Source of the DNA: an uncultured Pseudomonadota bacterium | GTDB taxonomy: Bacteria; Pseudomonadota; Gammaproteobacteria; Steroidobacterales; Steroidobacteraceae | Direction of reading: 5' to 3' | DNA length: 64,000 nucleotides | Assembly: GCA_903884235.1 (NCBI GenBank) | Contig: CAISEB010000004.1 | Coordinates: forward strand, 1 to 64,000 | In this document: positions 9,785 through 19,139 of the stretch, in pieces | Position numbering within the stretch: the first letter of the stretch is position 1 | How the letters are laid out: every line of letters starts with the position of its first letter | Notes under the pieces: generated by a model | Told to the model about the DNA's origin: nothing | Database searches by the model: none | The model's input: only the letters and a program-made list of their open reading frames with translations | Translations under genes and position numbers: made by a program

Positions 9785-10422
9785 TGTCCCGCTCCCCGCT
9801 CTACCGCCTGACGCTTGCGACCGTGCTCGCGGCCGTCGTCCTCAGCATGGCGCTCGGCGCGTGGCTCGCGCGCCGCGACGGCGCGGCCGCGGCGCCGCCG
9901 ACGCTCGCGACCCTGTACCCCGTGCCGCGCCCGCTGCCGGACTTCGCGCTCGTCGCGCACGACGGCACGCGCTTCGACCGGTCGCGGCTCGCGGGGCACT
10001 GGACGCTGCTGTTCCTCGGCTTCACGCAGTGCCCGGACATCTGCCCGGCCACGCTGATGACGCTGGCCGCGGCCCGTCGCGCGCTCGGCATGCTGCCCGA
10101 GCGCCTGCGCCCGTCGATCGTGCTGGTGTCGGTGGATCCGGCCCACGACACGCCGGCGGCGCTCGCCGCCTACGTGCCGCGCTTCGACCCCGCGTTCGTC
10201 GGCGCGACCGGGGAGGCGACCGCGCTCGCGCCGCTCATGGGCGCGCTCGGCGCCTACGCGTCTCCGGTTGGTGGCGAGGCGGCCGGTCGCATCGTGCACA
10301 GCGGCGCGGTCTACCTGATCGATCCCGAGGCCCGCATCGCGGCGGTCTACACCACGCTGCCCGCGCCACTCGCGCTCGCGGCAGACTACCGGCGCGTGCT
10401 GCGCGCCCGGGGCAGCAGCTGA
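9784..10422 (+). CDS. SCO1/SenC-family copper chaperone
   Basis: This 212-aa protein has an N-terminal membrane anchor (about residues 10-30) and a periplasmic thioredoxin-like domain. The metal and redox motif CPDIC gives C83 and C87, and the distal histidine is in IVHSGAVYLID. SCO proteins deliver copper to the CuA site of cytochrome c oxidase or act as thiol reductases. No oxidase gene is nearby, so the partner is unknown. The stop overlaps the psd start (ATGA). Confidence 0.88.
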   Translation: MSRSPLYRLTLATVLAAVVLSMALGAWLARRDGAAAAPPTLATLYPVPRPLPDFALVAHDGTRFDRSRLAGHWTLLFLGFTQCPDICPATLMTLAAARRALGMLPERLRPSIVLVSVDPAHDTPAALAAYVPRFDPAFVGATGEATALAPLMGALGAYASPVGGEAAGRIVHSGAVYLIDPEARIAAVYTTLPAPLALAADYRRVLRARGSS

Positions 10423-11294
10423 TGTCCATGGCCGCCCACGCCTTCGTCCTGCTGCAGCGCCTGCTGCCGAAGCGGCTGCTGACGGCGGCCGTCTACTGGC
10501 TGGCCCGACGCCGGTCGGTGCCGGTCAAGAACGCACTGATCCGCGGCTTCTGCCGGCTGTACCCGATCGACCTCGCGGAGGCCGAAGGCGGGCGTGCCGA
10601 GGACTATGCCGACTTCAACGCATTCTTCACGCGCGCGCTGAAGCCGGGCGTGCGGCCGGTCGCGCCCGACCCGGCGCGCCTCGTCAGCCCGTGCGACGGC
10701 ACGGTCAGCGAACGCGGCACGATCGACGCCGACCGCGTGCTGCAGGCGCGCCTCGAGGCGAAGTCGCACACCTACACGCTCGCGGCGCTGCTCGGCGATG
10801 CGGCGGCGGCGACGCCGTTCGTCGGCGGCGAGTTTGCGACGATCTACCTCGCGCCCTACAACTACCACCGCGTGCACATGCCCTCGTCGGGACGCCTGGT
10901 CGGGATCCGCCACGTGCCGGGCGCGCTCTACAGCGTGAACGCGGCGACGGCCAGGGCGCTGCCCGGGCTGTTCGCCCGCAACGAGCGCGTCGTGTGCCAT
11001 TTCGAGACCGCCCTCGGTCCGCTCGCCGTGATCTTCGTCGGCGCGATGAACGTGGGCTCCGTGAGCCTCGTCGGCCTCGGCGAGATCACGCCACGCGCCG
11101 GGCGCACGCTCAGCGACCTGCCGCTCCCCGCCGCGCGGGAATTCGTGCGCGGCGCGGAACTGGGCCGCTTCAACATGGGCTCGACGGTGATCCTGCTGCT
11201 GCCGCGCGGCAGCGTGCGCTGGGACGATGGATTCACCGCTCGCGCGACCGTGCGGGTCGGCGCCTCGATCGGCCGCACGGAGCGCCCGGCGTGA
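10422..11294 (+). CDS. psd: Phosphatidylserine decarboxylase proenzyme
   Basis: This 290-aa membrane-associated enzyme makes phosphatidylethanolamine from phosphatidylserine. It is processed by self-cleavage at a GST site, here FNMGSTVIL near the C-terminus (an LGST-type motif with Met in place of Leu), which creates the pyruvoyl group. The catalytic aspartate of SPCDGTV and the histidine of NYHRVHMP are both present. The ATG overlaps the upstream stop, and the epmA start overlaps its own stop by one base. Confidence 0.95.
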   Translation: MSMAAHAFVLLQRLLPKRLLTAAVYWLARRRSVPVKNALIRGFCRLYPIDLAEAEGGRAEDYADFNAFFTRALKPGVRPVAPDPARLVSPCDGTVSERGTIDADRVLQARLEAKSHTYTLAALLGDAAAATPFVGGEFATIYLAPYNYHRVHMPSSGRLVGIRHVPGALYSVNAATARALPGLFARNERVVCHFETALGPLAVIFVGAMNVGSVSLVGLGEITPRAGRTLSDLPLPAAREFVRGAELGRFNMGSTVILLLPRGSVRWDDGFTARATVRVGASIGRTERPA

Positions 11295-12244
11295 TGGCGG
11301 ACGGCGCGCTGCGCGCCGCCCTCGTCGCACGGGCGCGGCTGCTCGAGCGCTGCCGGCACTTCTTCGCCGAGCGCGGCGTGCTCGAGGTCGAGACCCCGGT
11401 GCTCGCGCAGGCGACGGTCACCGACGTGCACCTCGCCTCGCTCGAGACACGCATCGCCGGGCGGCCCGTCCCCTACTACCTGCAGACCTCGCCCGAATAC
11501 GCCATGAAGCGGCTGCTCGCGGCGGGCAGTGGCGACATCTACCAGGTCTGCAAGGTGTTCCGCGACGACGAGAGCGGCCGCCACCACAACCCCGAGTTCA
11601 CGATGCTCGAGTGGTACCGCGTCGGCTTCGACCATCGCAAGCTGATGGAGGAGGTCGAGGCACTGCTCGCGACGCTGCTCGGGGCGGTGCTCACGCTGCC
11701 CGCGGAACGGCTGACCTATGCCGAGGCGTTCCAACGGGTGCTCGGCCTCGACCCGCATGCCGCGACGCTGGCCGAGCTCGAGGCGCTGGCCGCCGAGCGG
11801 CTCGGCGCAGCGGATCTCGGTGGCGAGCGCGACGTGGCGCTCGACCTGCTGATGGGCGCCCTGGTCGGACCCGCGCTCGGCGCGGGGCGCATCACCTTCG
11901 TGCACGAGTACCCCGCCTCGCAGGCGGCACTCGCGCGCACGCTGCCGGGCTCCCCCGCGGTCGCGGCGCGGTTCGAGGCCTACGTCTGCGGCCTGGAGCT
12001 GTGCAACGGCTTCCATGAGCTCGCCGACGCCGCCGAGCAGCGGCGACGCTTCGAGGCCGACCGGCACGCGCGCGCCGCGCGCCGCCTGCCGCTGCCGCCC
12101 GTGGACGAGCGCCTGCTGCGGGCCCTCGCGACGGGCTTCCCGGACTGCGCCGGCGTCGCGCTGGGCCTCGATCGGGTGCTGATGCTCGCGCTCGGCTGCG
12201 ACTCGCTCGCAGGCGTGCTGCCCTTCCCCGTCGCCGACGCCTGA
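11294..12244 (+). CDS. epmA: Elongation factor P--(R)-beta-lysine ligase
   Basis: This 316-aa protein is a class II lysyl-tRNA-synthetase-like enzyme without the anticodon-binding domain. It attaches (R)-beta-lysine to Lys34 of EF-P. Motif 2 (CKVFRDDE through HHNPEFTMLEWY) and motif 3 (GVALGLDRVLML) are intact, and the length matches EpmA rather than full LysRS. Its target gene efp, with a suitable Lys34, lies under 1 kb away. The aminomutase EpmB that makes beta-lysine is not in this window. Confidence 0.93.
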   Translation: MADGALRAALVARARLLERCRHFFAERGVLEVETPVLAQATVTDVHLASLETRIAGRPVPYYLQTSPEYAMKRLLAAGSGDIYQVCKVFRDDESGRHHNPEFTMLEWYRVGFDHRKLMEEVEALLATLLGAVLTLPAERLTYAEAFQRVLGLDPHAATLAELEALAAERLGAADLGGERDVALDLLMGALVGPALGAGRITFVHEYPASQAALARTLPGSPAVAARFEAYVCGLELCNGFHELADAAEQRRRFEADRHARAARRLPLPPVDERLLRALATGFPDCAGVALGLDRVLMLALGCDSLAGVLPFPVADA

Positions 12245-12258
12245 CCGAGGACCTGCCC

Positions 12259-12753
12259 GTGAGCCACGCGACCCCGCTGCTGCCCGCCGACGCCGACGCC
12301 GCCACGACCTACGCGCACCTGCTCGCGGCCCTCGGCGGCCTCGTGGCGGGCGAGCGCGACGCGATCGCCAACCTCGCCAACGCGGCCGCGCTCCTCTATG
12401 AAACGCTGCCGCGCCTCAACTGGGCGGGGTTCTACCTGATGAAGGGCGGCGAGCTGGTGGTCGGCCCGTTCCAGGGCCGGCCCGCCTGCGTGCGCATCGC
12501 GCTCGGGCGAGGCGTGTGCGGAACGGCGGCTTCGGAACGGCGCACCGTGATCGTCGCCGACGTGCATGCGTTCCCCGGCCACATCGCATGCGATGCGGCC
12601 TCCGCGTCGGAAATCGTCGTCCCGCTCGTCAAGGACGGCAGGCTGGTCGGGGTCCTCGACCTCGACAGCCCGGTGCGCGAGCGGTTCGGGGAGGACGACG
12701 GCCGCGGACTGGAGGCGTTCGCGGCGCGCCTGCTCTCGGCGTCGGACCTGTAG
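12259..12753 (+). CDS. msrC: GAF-domain free methionine-(R)-sulfoxide reductase
   Basis: This 164-aa single GAF-domain enzyme reduces free Met-(R)-sulfoxide with the thioredoxin system. The three family cysteines are at C77, C87 (in GRGVCG) and C111 (in HIACDAAS), with SEIVVP after the last one, as in the fRMsr group. The start is a GTG 14 nt after the epmA stop. It is probably the last gene of the SCO1-psd-epmA string and converges with efp, whose stop is 13 nt beyond its own. Confidence 0.88.
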   Translation: MSHATPLLPADADAATTYAHLLAALGGLVAGERDAIANLANAAALLYETLPRLNWAGFYLMKGGELVVGPFQGRPACVRIALGRGVCGTAASERRTVIVADVHAFPGHIACDAASASEIVVPLVKDGRLVGVLDLDSPVRERFGEDDGRGLEAFAARLLSASDL

Positions 12754-12766
12754 GCCCGCCGGCGCG

Positions 12767-13336
12767 CTACTGCTTGGCGCGCGAGAGGTACTCACCCGTG
12801 CGCGTGTCGACGCGGATGACCTCGCCTTCGTTGATGAACAGCGGCACGCGCACGACCGCGCCCGACTCGAGCTTGGCCGGCTTCTGGCCGCCGGTGGCCG
12901 TGTCGCCGCGCAGGCCCGGGTCCGTCTCGACGATCTTGAGCTCGACGTGCGCCGGCGGCGTCACCGTCAGCGGCTGGCCGTTCCACAGCGTCACGATGCA
13001 CTGCACGCCGTCCTTGAGCCACTGCGCGGCGTCGCCCATCGCGGCCTTGCCGGCGGTGTACTGCTCGAAGGTCTCGGGAGACATGAACGTCCAGAAGTCG
13101 CCGTCCGTGTACAGGTACTGCATGTCGGCGTCGACGACGTCCGCGGCCTCGACGCTGTCGCCCGACTTCCACGTGCGCTCGACGACCTTGCCGTTCTTGA
13201 GGTTGCGGATCTTGACGCGGCTGAAGGCCTGGCCCTTGCCGGGCTTGACCATCTCGTTCTCGACGATCGAGAACGGCTCGCCGTCGATCAGGATCTTGAG
13301 GCCGGTCTTGAACTCGTTCGTGCTGTAGGTGGACAT
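12767..13336 (-). CDS. efp: Translation elongation factor P
   Basis: This 189-aa three-domain, tRNA-shaped factor relieves ribosome stalling at polyproline. The loop VKPGKGQAF puts a lysine at position 34, the residue that is beta-lysylated in EpmA-containing bacteria, which fits the nearby epmA. GGAGCGATCGATCC before the ATG gives a clear ribosome-binding site, and this decides the start over longer in-frame readings. It is divergent from the FimX-like gene. Confidence 0.96.
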   Translation of the reverse strand: MSTYSTNEFKTGLKILIDGEPFSIVENEMVKPGKGQAFSRVKIRNLKNGKVVERTWKSGDSVEAADVVDADMQYLYTDGDFWTFMSPETFEQYTAGKAAMGDAAQWLKDGVQCIVTLWNGQPLTVTPPAHVELKIVETDPGLRGDTATGGQKPAKLESGAVVRVPLFINEGEVIRVDTRTGEYLSRAKQ

Positions 13337-13559
13337 GGATCGATCGCTCCGCGGGGCCGGTGTAGAGGGGCACAAAAGGGGTGCCCGGATGGCCCTCCCA
13401 AAAGGCGCTGCATGATACCGGGTGGCGCGCAGGGGGGCCAGCCGGGAGGTCCGGGAGACACCCGGAAGCCCCTGCCGGGCTTGGAAAAGTGTCGAATCGG
13501 TCCGCATCCGTCGCCTCGGGCCGGTGCTACGATCCCACGCCATACCTCCCCGCTCCCGG

Positions 13560-15647
13560 GTGGCCCGCTTGGCTGAGTTCCCCGTCTCGATCCCGCCCGT
13601 CGACGGCACCCCGGTGCCGGCCCTGGTGATCACGCGTCACCAGGACCACGTCGAGTCGATCAACGCGACCCTGCGCCGGGCCGGGCATGCCGTGCACTGC
13701 ACGTGGCTGCCGGACGCGACGGACCTTGGTGACGCGCTGATCCAGATCAATCCGGAACTGCTCGTCGTATTCGCCGACGAACGCCTGCTGCCGCTCGATG
13801 CCGTCGCCGGCGTGCGCGCGCGGACGACCCCGCCCGTGCCGGTGATCCTCGTCAGCGCCGAGGTGAACGAGATCACCACGACCGCCGCGCTGCGTGCCGG
13901 CGCCCAGGACATCGTCTCGCTGACGCACCCGGAGCGCCTGCAGCTCGTCTGCGCGCGCGAACTCAGGGGCTTTCGGCTCGAGCGCGCGCTCAACCAGACG
14001 ATCAACGCCGCGCGCGAGACCCAGCGCGCGCTCGCCGCCTTCATGGAGGGCTCGGCCGACGCGATCGCGCAGGTGCAGGAAGGCATCATCGTCGATGCGA
14101 ATCCGGCCTGGCTCGAACTGTTCGGGTACGCCGATGCCGATGCCGTGCGCGGCCAGCCGGTGATGGATTTCTTCGACCACGAATCGCATGCGGCGCTGAA
14201 GGGCGGGCTGTCCGCCTGCGCGACCGGCAAGTGGGCGGATCACTCGCTCAGGGTCTCGGCCAAGCTCGCCGACAACACGATCCTGTCGCTCGAGATCGTG
14301 CTCGCGCAGGGCGAGTTCGGCGAGGACCCGGTCGTGAACTTCTGCGTGCCGGCGCGCAAGCGTGACCACGCCGACGTCGAGAAGCACCTCGGCGCCGCGG
14401 TGAAGACCGATCCGTCCACGGGCCTGCTGCATCGCGCCTACCTCGTCGAGGAACTGAAGGCGTGCCTCGCGCAGCCGGTGCGCGGCGGCGTGCGCTACAT
14501 CGCGCTGATCCGCCCCGATCGCATGGAGGCGGCGCTCGCGCAGCTCGGGCCCATCGATGCGGAGGAGTACGTCGCCCAGGTCGCGGGCGTGATCCGCGAC
14601 GAGGCGTCCCCGGAGGACCTCACCGGCCGCTTCACCGGCTCCTCGTTCCTCGCCCTGATCGCCCGTGGCAACGCGCGCGATGCCGAGGCCTGGGCCGAGA
14701 ACCTGGTCGCGAAGATCGGCGCGCAGATCTACAAGGTCGGCACCCGCACGCTGTCCGGCAGCGCGAGCATCGGCCTCGCGCCGGTGCCGTCCGGCCAGCA
14801 CGACCCGTCGCTGCCGACCCGCGAGGCGCTCGAGGCGCTCGCGCTCGCCGCGCGCGAGGGCGGCAACCAGTCGCAGCTCGTCGAGCACGCCGATGCCGGC
14901 GCGCGCGTCGAGGCCAACGACAAGGTGTGGGTGCACCACATCAAGACCGCGCTGATGGAGAACCGCTTCCGGCTCGTGCAGCAGCCGATCGCGAGCCTCG
15001 TGGGCGAGGACAGGGGCATGTTCGACGTGCTCGTGCGCATGCTCGACGAGTCGGGCAAGGAAGTCCTGCCGTCGGAGTTCATCCCGGCGGCCGAGCGCAA
15101 CGACCTGATGAAGAACATCGACCGCTGGGTGGTCGGCGCGGCCATGAGCTTCTGCGCCGCGCGCAAGCCCGGCGCCATCTTCGTGCGCCTGTCGAAGGAC
15201 ACGGTCAACGACCCGACGCTGCCGCAGTGGCTCTCCAACCAGATGCGCGCCAACAAGTTCGAGCCGGCGCGCCTGTGCTTCCAGGTGACGCAGGAGGTCG
15301 CGGACCAGTACCTGCTGCAGACGCAGACGCTGCGCGAGCAGCTCGGCAAGCACGGCTTCAAGTTCGCGATCGAGCACTTCGGTGCCGGGGTCGACCCGCG
15401 CATGATGGTGGAGCGCGTGCGCCCGGACTTCGTCAAGGTCGAGGGCTCCCTGATGCAGGGACTCGCCGGCAACCCGGCGCTGCAGACGCGCGTCAAGCAC
15501 CTGATCATGCTCGCCAAGGCGGTCGGCGCGCAGACGGTCGCCGAGCGCGTCGAGGATGCGAACACGATGGCGGTGCTGTGGCAGCTGGGCATCGAGTTCG
15601 TGCAGGGCTACTTCATCCACAAGCCCGAGGACGTCGTCCTCGGCTGA
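13560..15647 (+). CDS. FimX-like c-di-GMP effector: degenerate REC-PAS-GGDEF-EAL protein
   Basis: About 695 aa, close to the length of Pseudomonas FimX (691). In order: a receiver-like domain without a clear phospho-acceptor (about 20-130), a PAS domain (about 150-265), a GGDEF domain whose signature is replaced by FTGSSF, and an EAL domain whose EAL is replaced by DVL. Such proteins bind c-di-GMP without making or degrading it and control type IV pili. This fits with fimV 7 kb away. The start is GTG 13560 or TTG 13569; neither has a strong ribosome-binding site. Confidence 0.8.
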   Translation: MARLAEFPVSIPPVDGTPVPALVITRHQDHVESINATLRRAGHAVHCTWLPDATDLGDALIQINPELLVVFADERLLPLDAVAGVRARTTPPVPVILVSAEVNEITTTAALRAGAQDIVSLTHPERLQLVCARELRGFRLERALNQTINAARETQRALAAFMEGSADAIAQVQEGIIVDANPAWLELFGYADADAVRGQPVMDFFDHESHAALKGGLSACATGKWADHSLRVSAKLADNTILSLEIVLAQGEFGEDPVVNFCVPARKRDHADVEKHLGAAVKTDPSTGLLHRAYLVEELKACLAQPVRGGVRYIALIRPDRMEAALAQLGPIDAEEYVAQVAGVIRDEASPEDLTGRFTGSSFLALIARGNARDAEAWAENLVAKIGAQIYKVGTRTLSGSASIGLAPVPSGQHDPSLPTREALEALALAAREGGNQSQLVEHADAGARVEANDKVWVHHIKTALMENRFRLVQQPIASLVGEDRGMFDVLVRMLDESGKEVLPSEFIPAAERNDLMKNIDRWVVGAAMSFCAARKPGAIFVRLSKDTVNDPTLPQWLSNQMRANKFEPARLCFQVTQEVADQYLLQTQTLREQLGKHGFKFAIEHFGAGVDPRMMVERVRPDFVKVEGSLMQGLAGNPALQTRVKHLIMLAKAVGAQTVAERVEDANTMAVLWQLGIEFVQGYFIHKPEDVVLG

Positions 15648-15654
15648 GGCGCGC

Positions 15655-15909
15655 GTGCAGTGCCGTCCGGGCTGCGGCGCCTGCTGCATCGCCCCGTCCA
15701 TCTCGAGTCCCATCCCGGGCATGCCCGACGGCAAGCCGGCGGGCGTGCGCTGCGTGCAGCTCAGGGACGACGAGTCGTGCGCGATCTTCGGGCAGCCGGA
15801 GCGTCCCGCGGTCTGCTCGCAACTGCGGCCGAGCCTCGAGATGTGCGGCGCCAGTCCCGCCGACGCGCTGGTTGGCCTCGACCGGTTGGAGCGAGCGACT
15901 CGCCCCTAG
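15655..15909 (+). CDS. YkgJ-family (UPF0153) cysteine-cluster protein
   Basis: This 84-aa protein begins with the cluster CRPGCGACC and continues with SISSPIPGMPDGKPAGVRC, DESCAIF and CSQLRP. This is the pattern of the YkgJ zinc- or iron-binding family, whose function is not established. The GTG start lies 7 nt after the FimX-like stop, so it may be co-transcribed with that gene. I infer no specific role. Confidence 0.8.
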   Translation: MQCRPGCGACCIAPSISSPIPGMPDGKPAGVRCVQLRDDESCAIFGQPERPAVCSQLRPSLEMCGASPADALVGLDRLERATRP

Positions 15910-15922
15910 CCCGGCATTGCGC

Positions 15923-15957
15923 TTGACCGTGGCTACATTGTGGCTACAATGTAGCCA
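15923..15957 (+). promoter_or_regulatory. Near-consensus promoter and 26-bp operator palindrome at a leaderless start
   Basis: TTGACC (15923-15928), a 16-bp spacer and TACAAT (15945-15950) form a good sigma70-type promoter. Inside it lies a perfect inverted repeat, GGCTACATTG (15931-15940) and CAATGTAGCC (15947-15956), separated by six bases. The repeat covers the spacer and -10 and ends exactly before the ATG. The expected transcription start falls on or next to that ATG, and no Shine-Dalgarno sequence is present. This is the expected layout for autorepression by a ribbon-helix-helix antitoxin. Confidence 0.7.
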
Positions 15958-16295
15958 TGAAAGATGCCGTCATCCGCGCCCGAATCGACGCCAAGCTGAA
16001 AGCCGACGCGGTCGCCGTCCTGTCGGCCTGCGGCCTCGAGGTCAGCGACGCGATCCGCCTGTTTCTGACGCAGGTGGTCGCGCAGCGCCGGCTGCCGTTC
16101 GCGGTACGCGATGCAAGCGCCGATCCTGGGACGATCTCGGCCGAGGAGTTCTGGGCGATGAAGCGCGAGTCGCAGGCGCGTGACCATCACCTCGCTGCCC
16201 TAGAGCGTGGTCCGGCAGACCAGTCCCATCTCTGTCGCAATCTCGACCTGCGCACCGCCCAAGTGAAGTGGCCCACGACCCTGCCGGACGAGTGA
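15957..16295 (+). CDS. RelB/DinJ-type antitoxin, apparently without a toxin partner
   Basis: This is a 112-aa protein. The first 50 residues (MKDAVIRARIDAKLKADAV... SDAIRLFLTQVVAQRRLPF) match the ribbon-helix-helix DNA-binding domain of RelB/DinJ antitoxins. The C-terminal 55 residues should hold the toxin-binding region but match nothing I recognise. No RelE/YafQ-like reading frame follows: the next 150 bases are empty and then the opposite-strand amylase ends. It may be an orphan regulator, or the toxin may have been lost. A strong promoter/operator covers its start. Confidence 0.75.
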   Translation: MKDAVIRARIDAKLKADAVAVLSACGLEVSDAIRLFLTQVVAQRRLPFAVRDASADPGTISAEEFWAMKRESQARDHHLAALERGPADQSHLCRNLDLRTAQVKWPTTLPDE

Positions 16296-16448
16296 GCACA
16301 GTCAGGCAGCCACTTGCACCCACGCCGAGGTCGCGAACGTTCGATCGACCAGCGTGCTGTCTGCAGCCCGGACACGCGCGGTCGAAGCCCTTGCGCTTCG
16401 ATGATGAATCAAGACCGAGAACGGCTCATCTGGTCAACGGGCCATTGC

Positions 16449-17771
16449 TCAGGGCGCGTCGATCCAGAAGCCCCAGGCCCCGAGCGCCTTCGGTTTGGCA
16501 CCGCCGAGTCCCACCGTCCGTGCCTCCCCCGACAGGTTGACGGCCACGGTCACGCCATCCCGCCCCTTCACCCGTCGGAACGCGAATACCTTGGAGTCGT
16601 CGACCGCGAGCACCTCGAACGACCCGCCGGCCGTCCCGGCCGCAAGCGCCGGGTGGGCGTGCTTCAACGCTGCGAGGCGCGTGTAGAGCGGAACGCGGTC
16701 GAGCGCCTTCCAGTCGATCGGATCGCGCTTGAAGAATTTGATCCGGTGGGTGTTGCGCATCTCCTGGCCGCTGTACACCAGCGGCATGCCGGGCAGCGTG
16801 AACGACAGCACGGTGAACGCATCGTGCGCGGGACCGTACAACTCGGCGTCGGAGCCCTCCCACGAGTTGTGGTCGTGGTTGCTCGTGTACAGCATCGGGT
16901 AGCTGTCGACCGGGAACGCGGCCCGGTCCGCCTCGAGGCGGCGCACGAGGTCCTCGCGCCCGGCCTTGCCGGCGGCGATCGCGACCAGCACCTTGTGCAG
17001 CTCCCACGTATAGCCCATGTCGAAGGCCCGCACCTCGAGCTCTGGCTTCTCGGCCTCGGCGAGCATGAAGACCGGCTTCAGCCGATCGAGCGCCGCCCGC
17101 GCCTCCTCCCAGAACGAGGTCGGCACGCGCATCGCGACGTCGCAGCGGAAGCCGTCGATGTCGGCCTCGCGGACCCAGAACTTCATCGCCGAGATCATCG
17201 CGGCGCGAAGTCCTGGCGCGCGGTAGTCGAGCCCGGCGACGTCCGACCACTCCTCGATCGAGGTGCCGTTGTCGTACCGGTAGGAGCTGATCTCGCCCTG
17301 CTTGTCCTTCTGGTACCACTCCGGGTGCGTCAGGATCCACGGGTGGTCCATCGCCGTGTGGTTCGCGACCCAGTCGATGATCACCTTCATGCCGAGCGCA
17401 TGCGCGTGCGCGACGACGGCCTTCACGTCGTCGAGCGTGCCGAACTCCGGGTTCACGGCCTCGTAGTCGCGCACCGCGTAGTAGCTGCCGAGCACGCCCT
17501 TTCGGTCCTGGATGCCGATCGGATGCAGCGGCATCAGCCACAGGATGTCGACCCCCATCGCCTTGAGCTCCGGCAGGTGCTTCTCGAACGCCAGCAGCGT
17601 GCCCTCAGGGGTGTACTGGCGGAGATTCACCTCGTAGATCACGGCGTTGCGCGACCAGGGCACGTGGTGGATCTCGGTGGGCTGCGGCGCCGGGGTCTCC
17701 GCCGCGCCGAGGGCGCCGGACGAGCCGAGCGCGACGACGACGCAGCACAGCAGCGGGAACAGTCTCTTCAT
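16449..17771 (-). CDS. Exported GH13 alpha-amylase family protein
   Basis: This 440-aa protein has a clear Sec signal peptide (MKRLFPLLCCVVVALGSS, cleaved near GAAE). A GH13 (beta/alpha)8 barrel follows. Visible motifs are DWVANHT, the nucleophile region DGFRCDVA, the acid/base glutamate in MLAEAE, and the third acidic residue in SNHDHNSWEG. A short C-terminal beta-domain closes the protein. It probably cleaves starch-type glucans in the periplasm or outside. GGAGGG precedes the ATG. It lies 33 nt downstream of the antiporter gene. Confidence 0.88.
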   Translation of the reverse strand: MKRLFPLLCCVVVALGSSGALGAAETPAPQPTEIHHVPWSRNAVIYEVNLRQYTPEGTLLAFEKHLPELKAMGVDILWLMPLHPIGIQDRKGVLGSYYAVRDYEAVNPEFGTLDDVKAVVAHAHALGMKVIIDWVANHTAMDHPWILTHPEWYQKDKQGEISSYRYDNGTSIEEWSDVAGLDYRAPGLRAAMISAMKFWVREADIDGFRCDVAMRVPTSFWEEARAALDRLKPVFMLAEAEKPELEVRAFDMGYTWELHKVLVAIAAGKAGREDLVRRLEADRAAFPVDSYPMLYTSNHDHNSWEGSDAELYGPAHDAFTVLSFTLPGMPLVYSGQEMRNTHRIKFFKRDPIDWKALDRVPLYTRLAALKHAHPALAAGTAGGSFEVLAVDDSKVFAFRRVKGRDGVTVAVNLSGEARTVGLGGAKPKALGAWGFWIDAP

Positions 17772-17804
17772 GGGGGCATCCCTCCGGTCCGGGGTCGCCG
17801 ACGC

Positions 17805-19004
17805 TCAACTCGCCGCGGGCGGCATCTCGCCGAGCGCGCGCAGCTTCGGTGTCGCGACCGGCACCGAGAGCATCGTGCTGCCCACGGCCATCAGCAGCAG
17901 CGCCGTGAACATGTCGCTCGTGATCACGCCCTTGTCGAGCAGGATGTTGACGAAGATGATCATGATCAGGGCCTTGGTCTGCAGCAGCCAGCCGATCAGC
18001 GAGGCCTCGCCCGGGCGCCAGCCGAGCAGGCGCCCGGCGACTCGCAGGCCGAGGAGCTTGCCCGCGACCGAGGCGGCGAGCAGCACCCCCGCCACCAGGA
18101 ACACGCTCGCGCCGCCGACGGTCCAGTGGGTGCGCAGTCCCGTGCTCAGGAAGAACACCGGCATCAGCACGAGCAGCACGTTGTGGCGCAGCAGGTCCAT
18201 GCGCGCCTGGTCGAACCAGTCGCGGTCGATCAGCGCCCCGGCGAGGAACGCCCCCACCATGAAATGCAGCCCCGACCAATCCGCCCCGAACGCGCAGGCC
18301 GCGAGCCAGATGAGGCCGACGTACCAGCGGTCCGGCTCCGGCAGCCACTGCATCAGGCGCCTGACGAGGAACGCGGCGACAGCGAGGCCGGCGAGGAACA
18401 GGCCCTGGCGACCGAGGCGATTGAAGTCGAGCAGGATCAGGGCGAGCACGCCCCAGATCGCGACGTCATCGAGGCTCGCGTAGCGCAGGATCCGCTGCCC
18501 GATCGGGCGGCGCAGGATGCCGAGCTTCTCCATGAACAGGATCAGGATCGGCAGCGCCGTGACCGCGCAGGCCATGCCGACGCCGAGCGTGAACTGCCAG
18601 GACTCCGCGCCCGCACCCCGCCAGCCGTCGAAGCGCACGATCACGGCCGCCGCGGCGGCGCCGAGCGCGAGCGGCGTGCCGAGCGCGAGCCCGGCGGTGA
18701 TGCCGGTCTCGCGCCGGTTCTTCCAGACGCCGGTGAGGTCGAGTTCGATGCCCGCGATCCAGACGAACAGCATGACCGCCCACCACGCGAGCCCATTCAG
18801 GGACTGCACGACGGTCGGGTTGAAAACAAAGGCGTAGTAGCCGGGGAATACGGCGCCTAGGATGCCCGGCCCGAGCAGGATGCCGAGCAGGATCTGCACG
18901 ACCACGAGCGGCGCGTAGTACTCGGTGCGGCCGACCCGCCACACCAGGTACGGGATCGCGAAGATCAGCACCATCGCGATCAGGAAGATTTCGGTCGTGG
19001 ACAT
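17805..19004 (-). CDS. CPA2-type cation:proton antiporter (KefB-like membrane domain)
   Basis: This 399-aa protein has about 12-13 hydrophobic segments. Typical elements of the Na+/H+ exchanger domain are the acidic pairs in SLDDVAIWG and GIELDLTGVW and the helix HFMVGAFLAGALI. There is no C-terminal TrkA-N domain, so it is a short form. The ion carried (Na+ or K+) cannot be told. The exported amylase gene follows 33 nt downstream on the same strand and may share its transcript. Confidence 0.82.
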   Translation of the reverse strand: MSTTEIFLIAMVLIFAIPYLVWRVGRTEYYAPLVVVQILLGILLGPGILGAVFPGYYAFVFNPTVVQSLNGLAWWAVMLFVWIAGIELDLTGVWKNRRETGITAGLALGTPLALGAAAAAVIVRFDGWRGAGAESWQFTLGVGMACAVTALPILILFMEKLGILRRPIGQRILRYASLDDVAIWGVLALILLDFNRLGRQGLFLAGLAVAAFLVRRLMQWLPEPDRWYVGLIWLAACAFGADWSGLHFMVGAFLAGALIDRDWFDQARMDLLRHNVLLVLMPVFFLSTGLRTHWTVGGASVFLVAGVLLAASVAGKLLGLRVAGRLLGWRPGEASLIGWLLQTKALIMIIFVNILLDKGVITSDMFTALLLMAVGSTMLSVPVATPKLRALGEMPPAAS

Positions 19005-19065
19005 GTGCCCCCCTGCCCGGAATCCTATCGCACGGGGACGTGCATCTCACGGCCCCAAATGAAAA

Positions 19066-19091
19066 GCCCCCGCCGGCTGCCCGGCGGGGGC
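19066..19091 (-). terminator. Intrinsic terminator after the TonB-receptor gene
   Basis: An 11-bp perfect GC-rich stem (GCCCCCGCCGG paired with its complement across a 4-nt loop) is followed, in the minus-strand direction, by TTTTC. It lies about 50 bases past the receptor stop and before the antiporter start, so it should separate the two transcripts. Confidence 0.75.
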
Positions 19092-19139
19092 CAATGCGTC
19101 CGTCGATCCGGACGCACGATCGGCGATGTCAGTATCCGA

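Noticed and set aside
16296-16448. RelE/YafQ-type toxin after the antitoxin-like gene
   Set aside because: No frame in this stretch resembles a toxin; the short open frames are Arg/Pro-rich noise.
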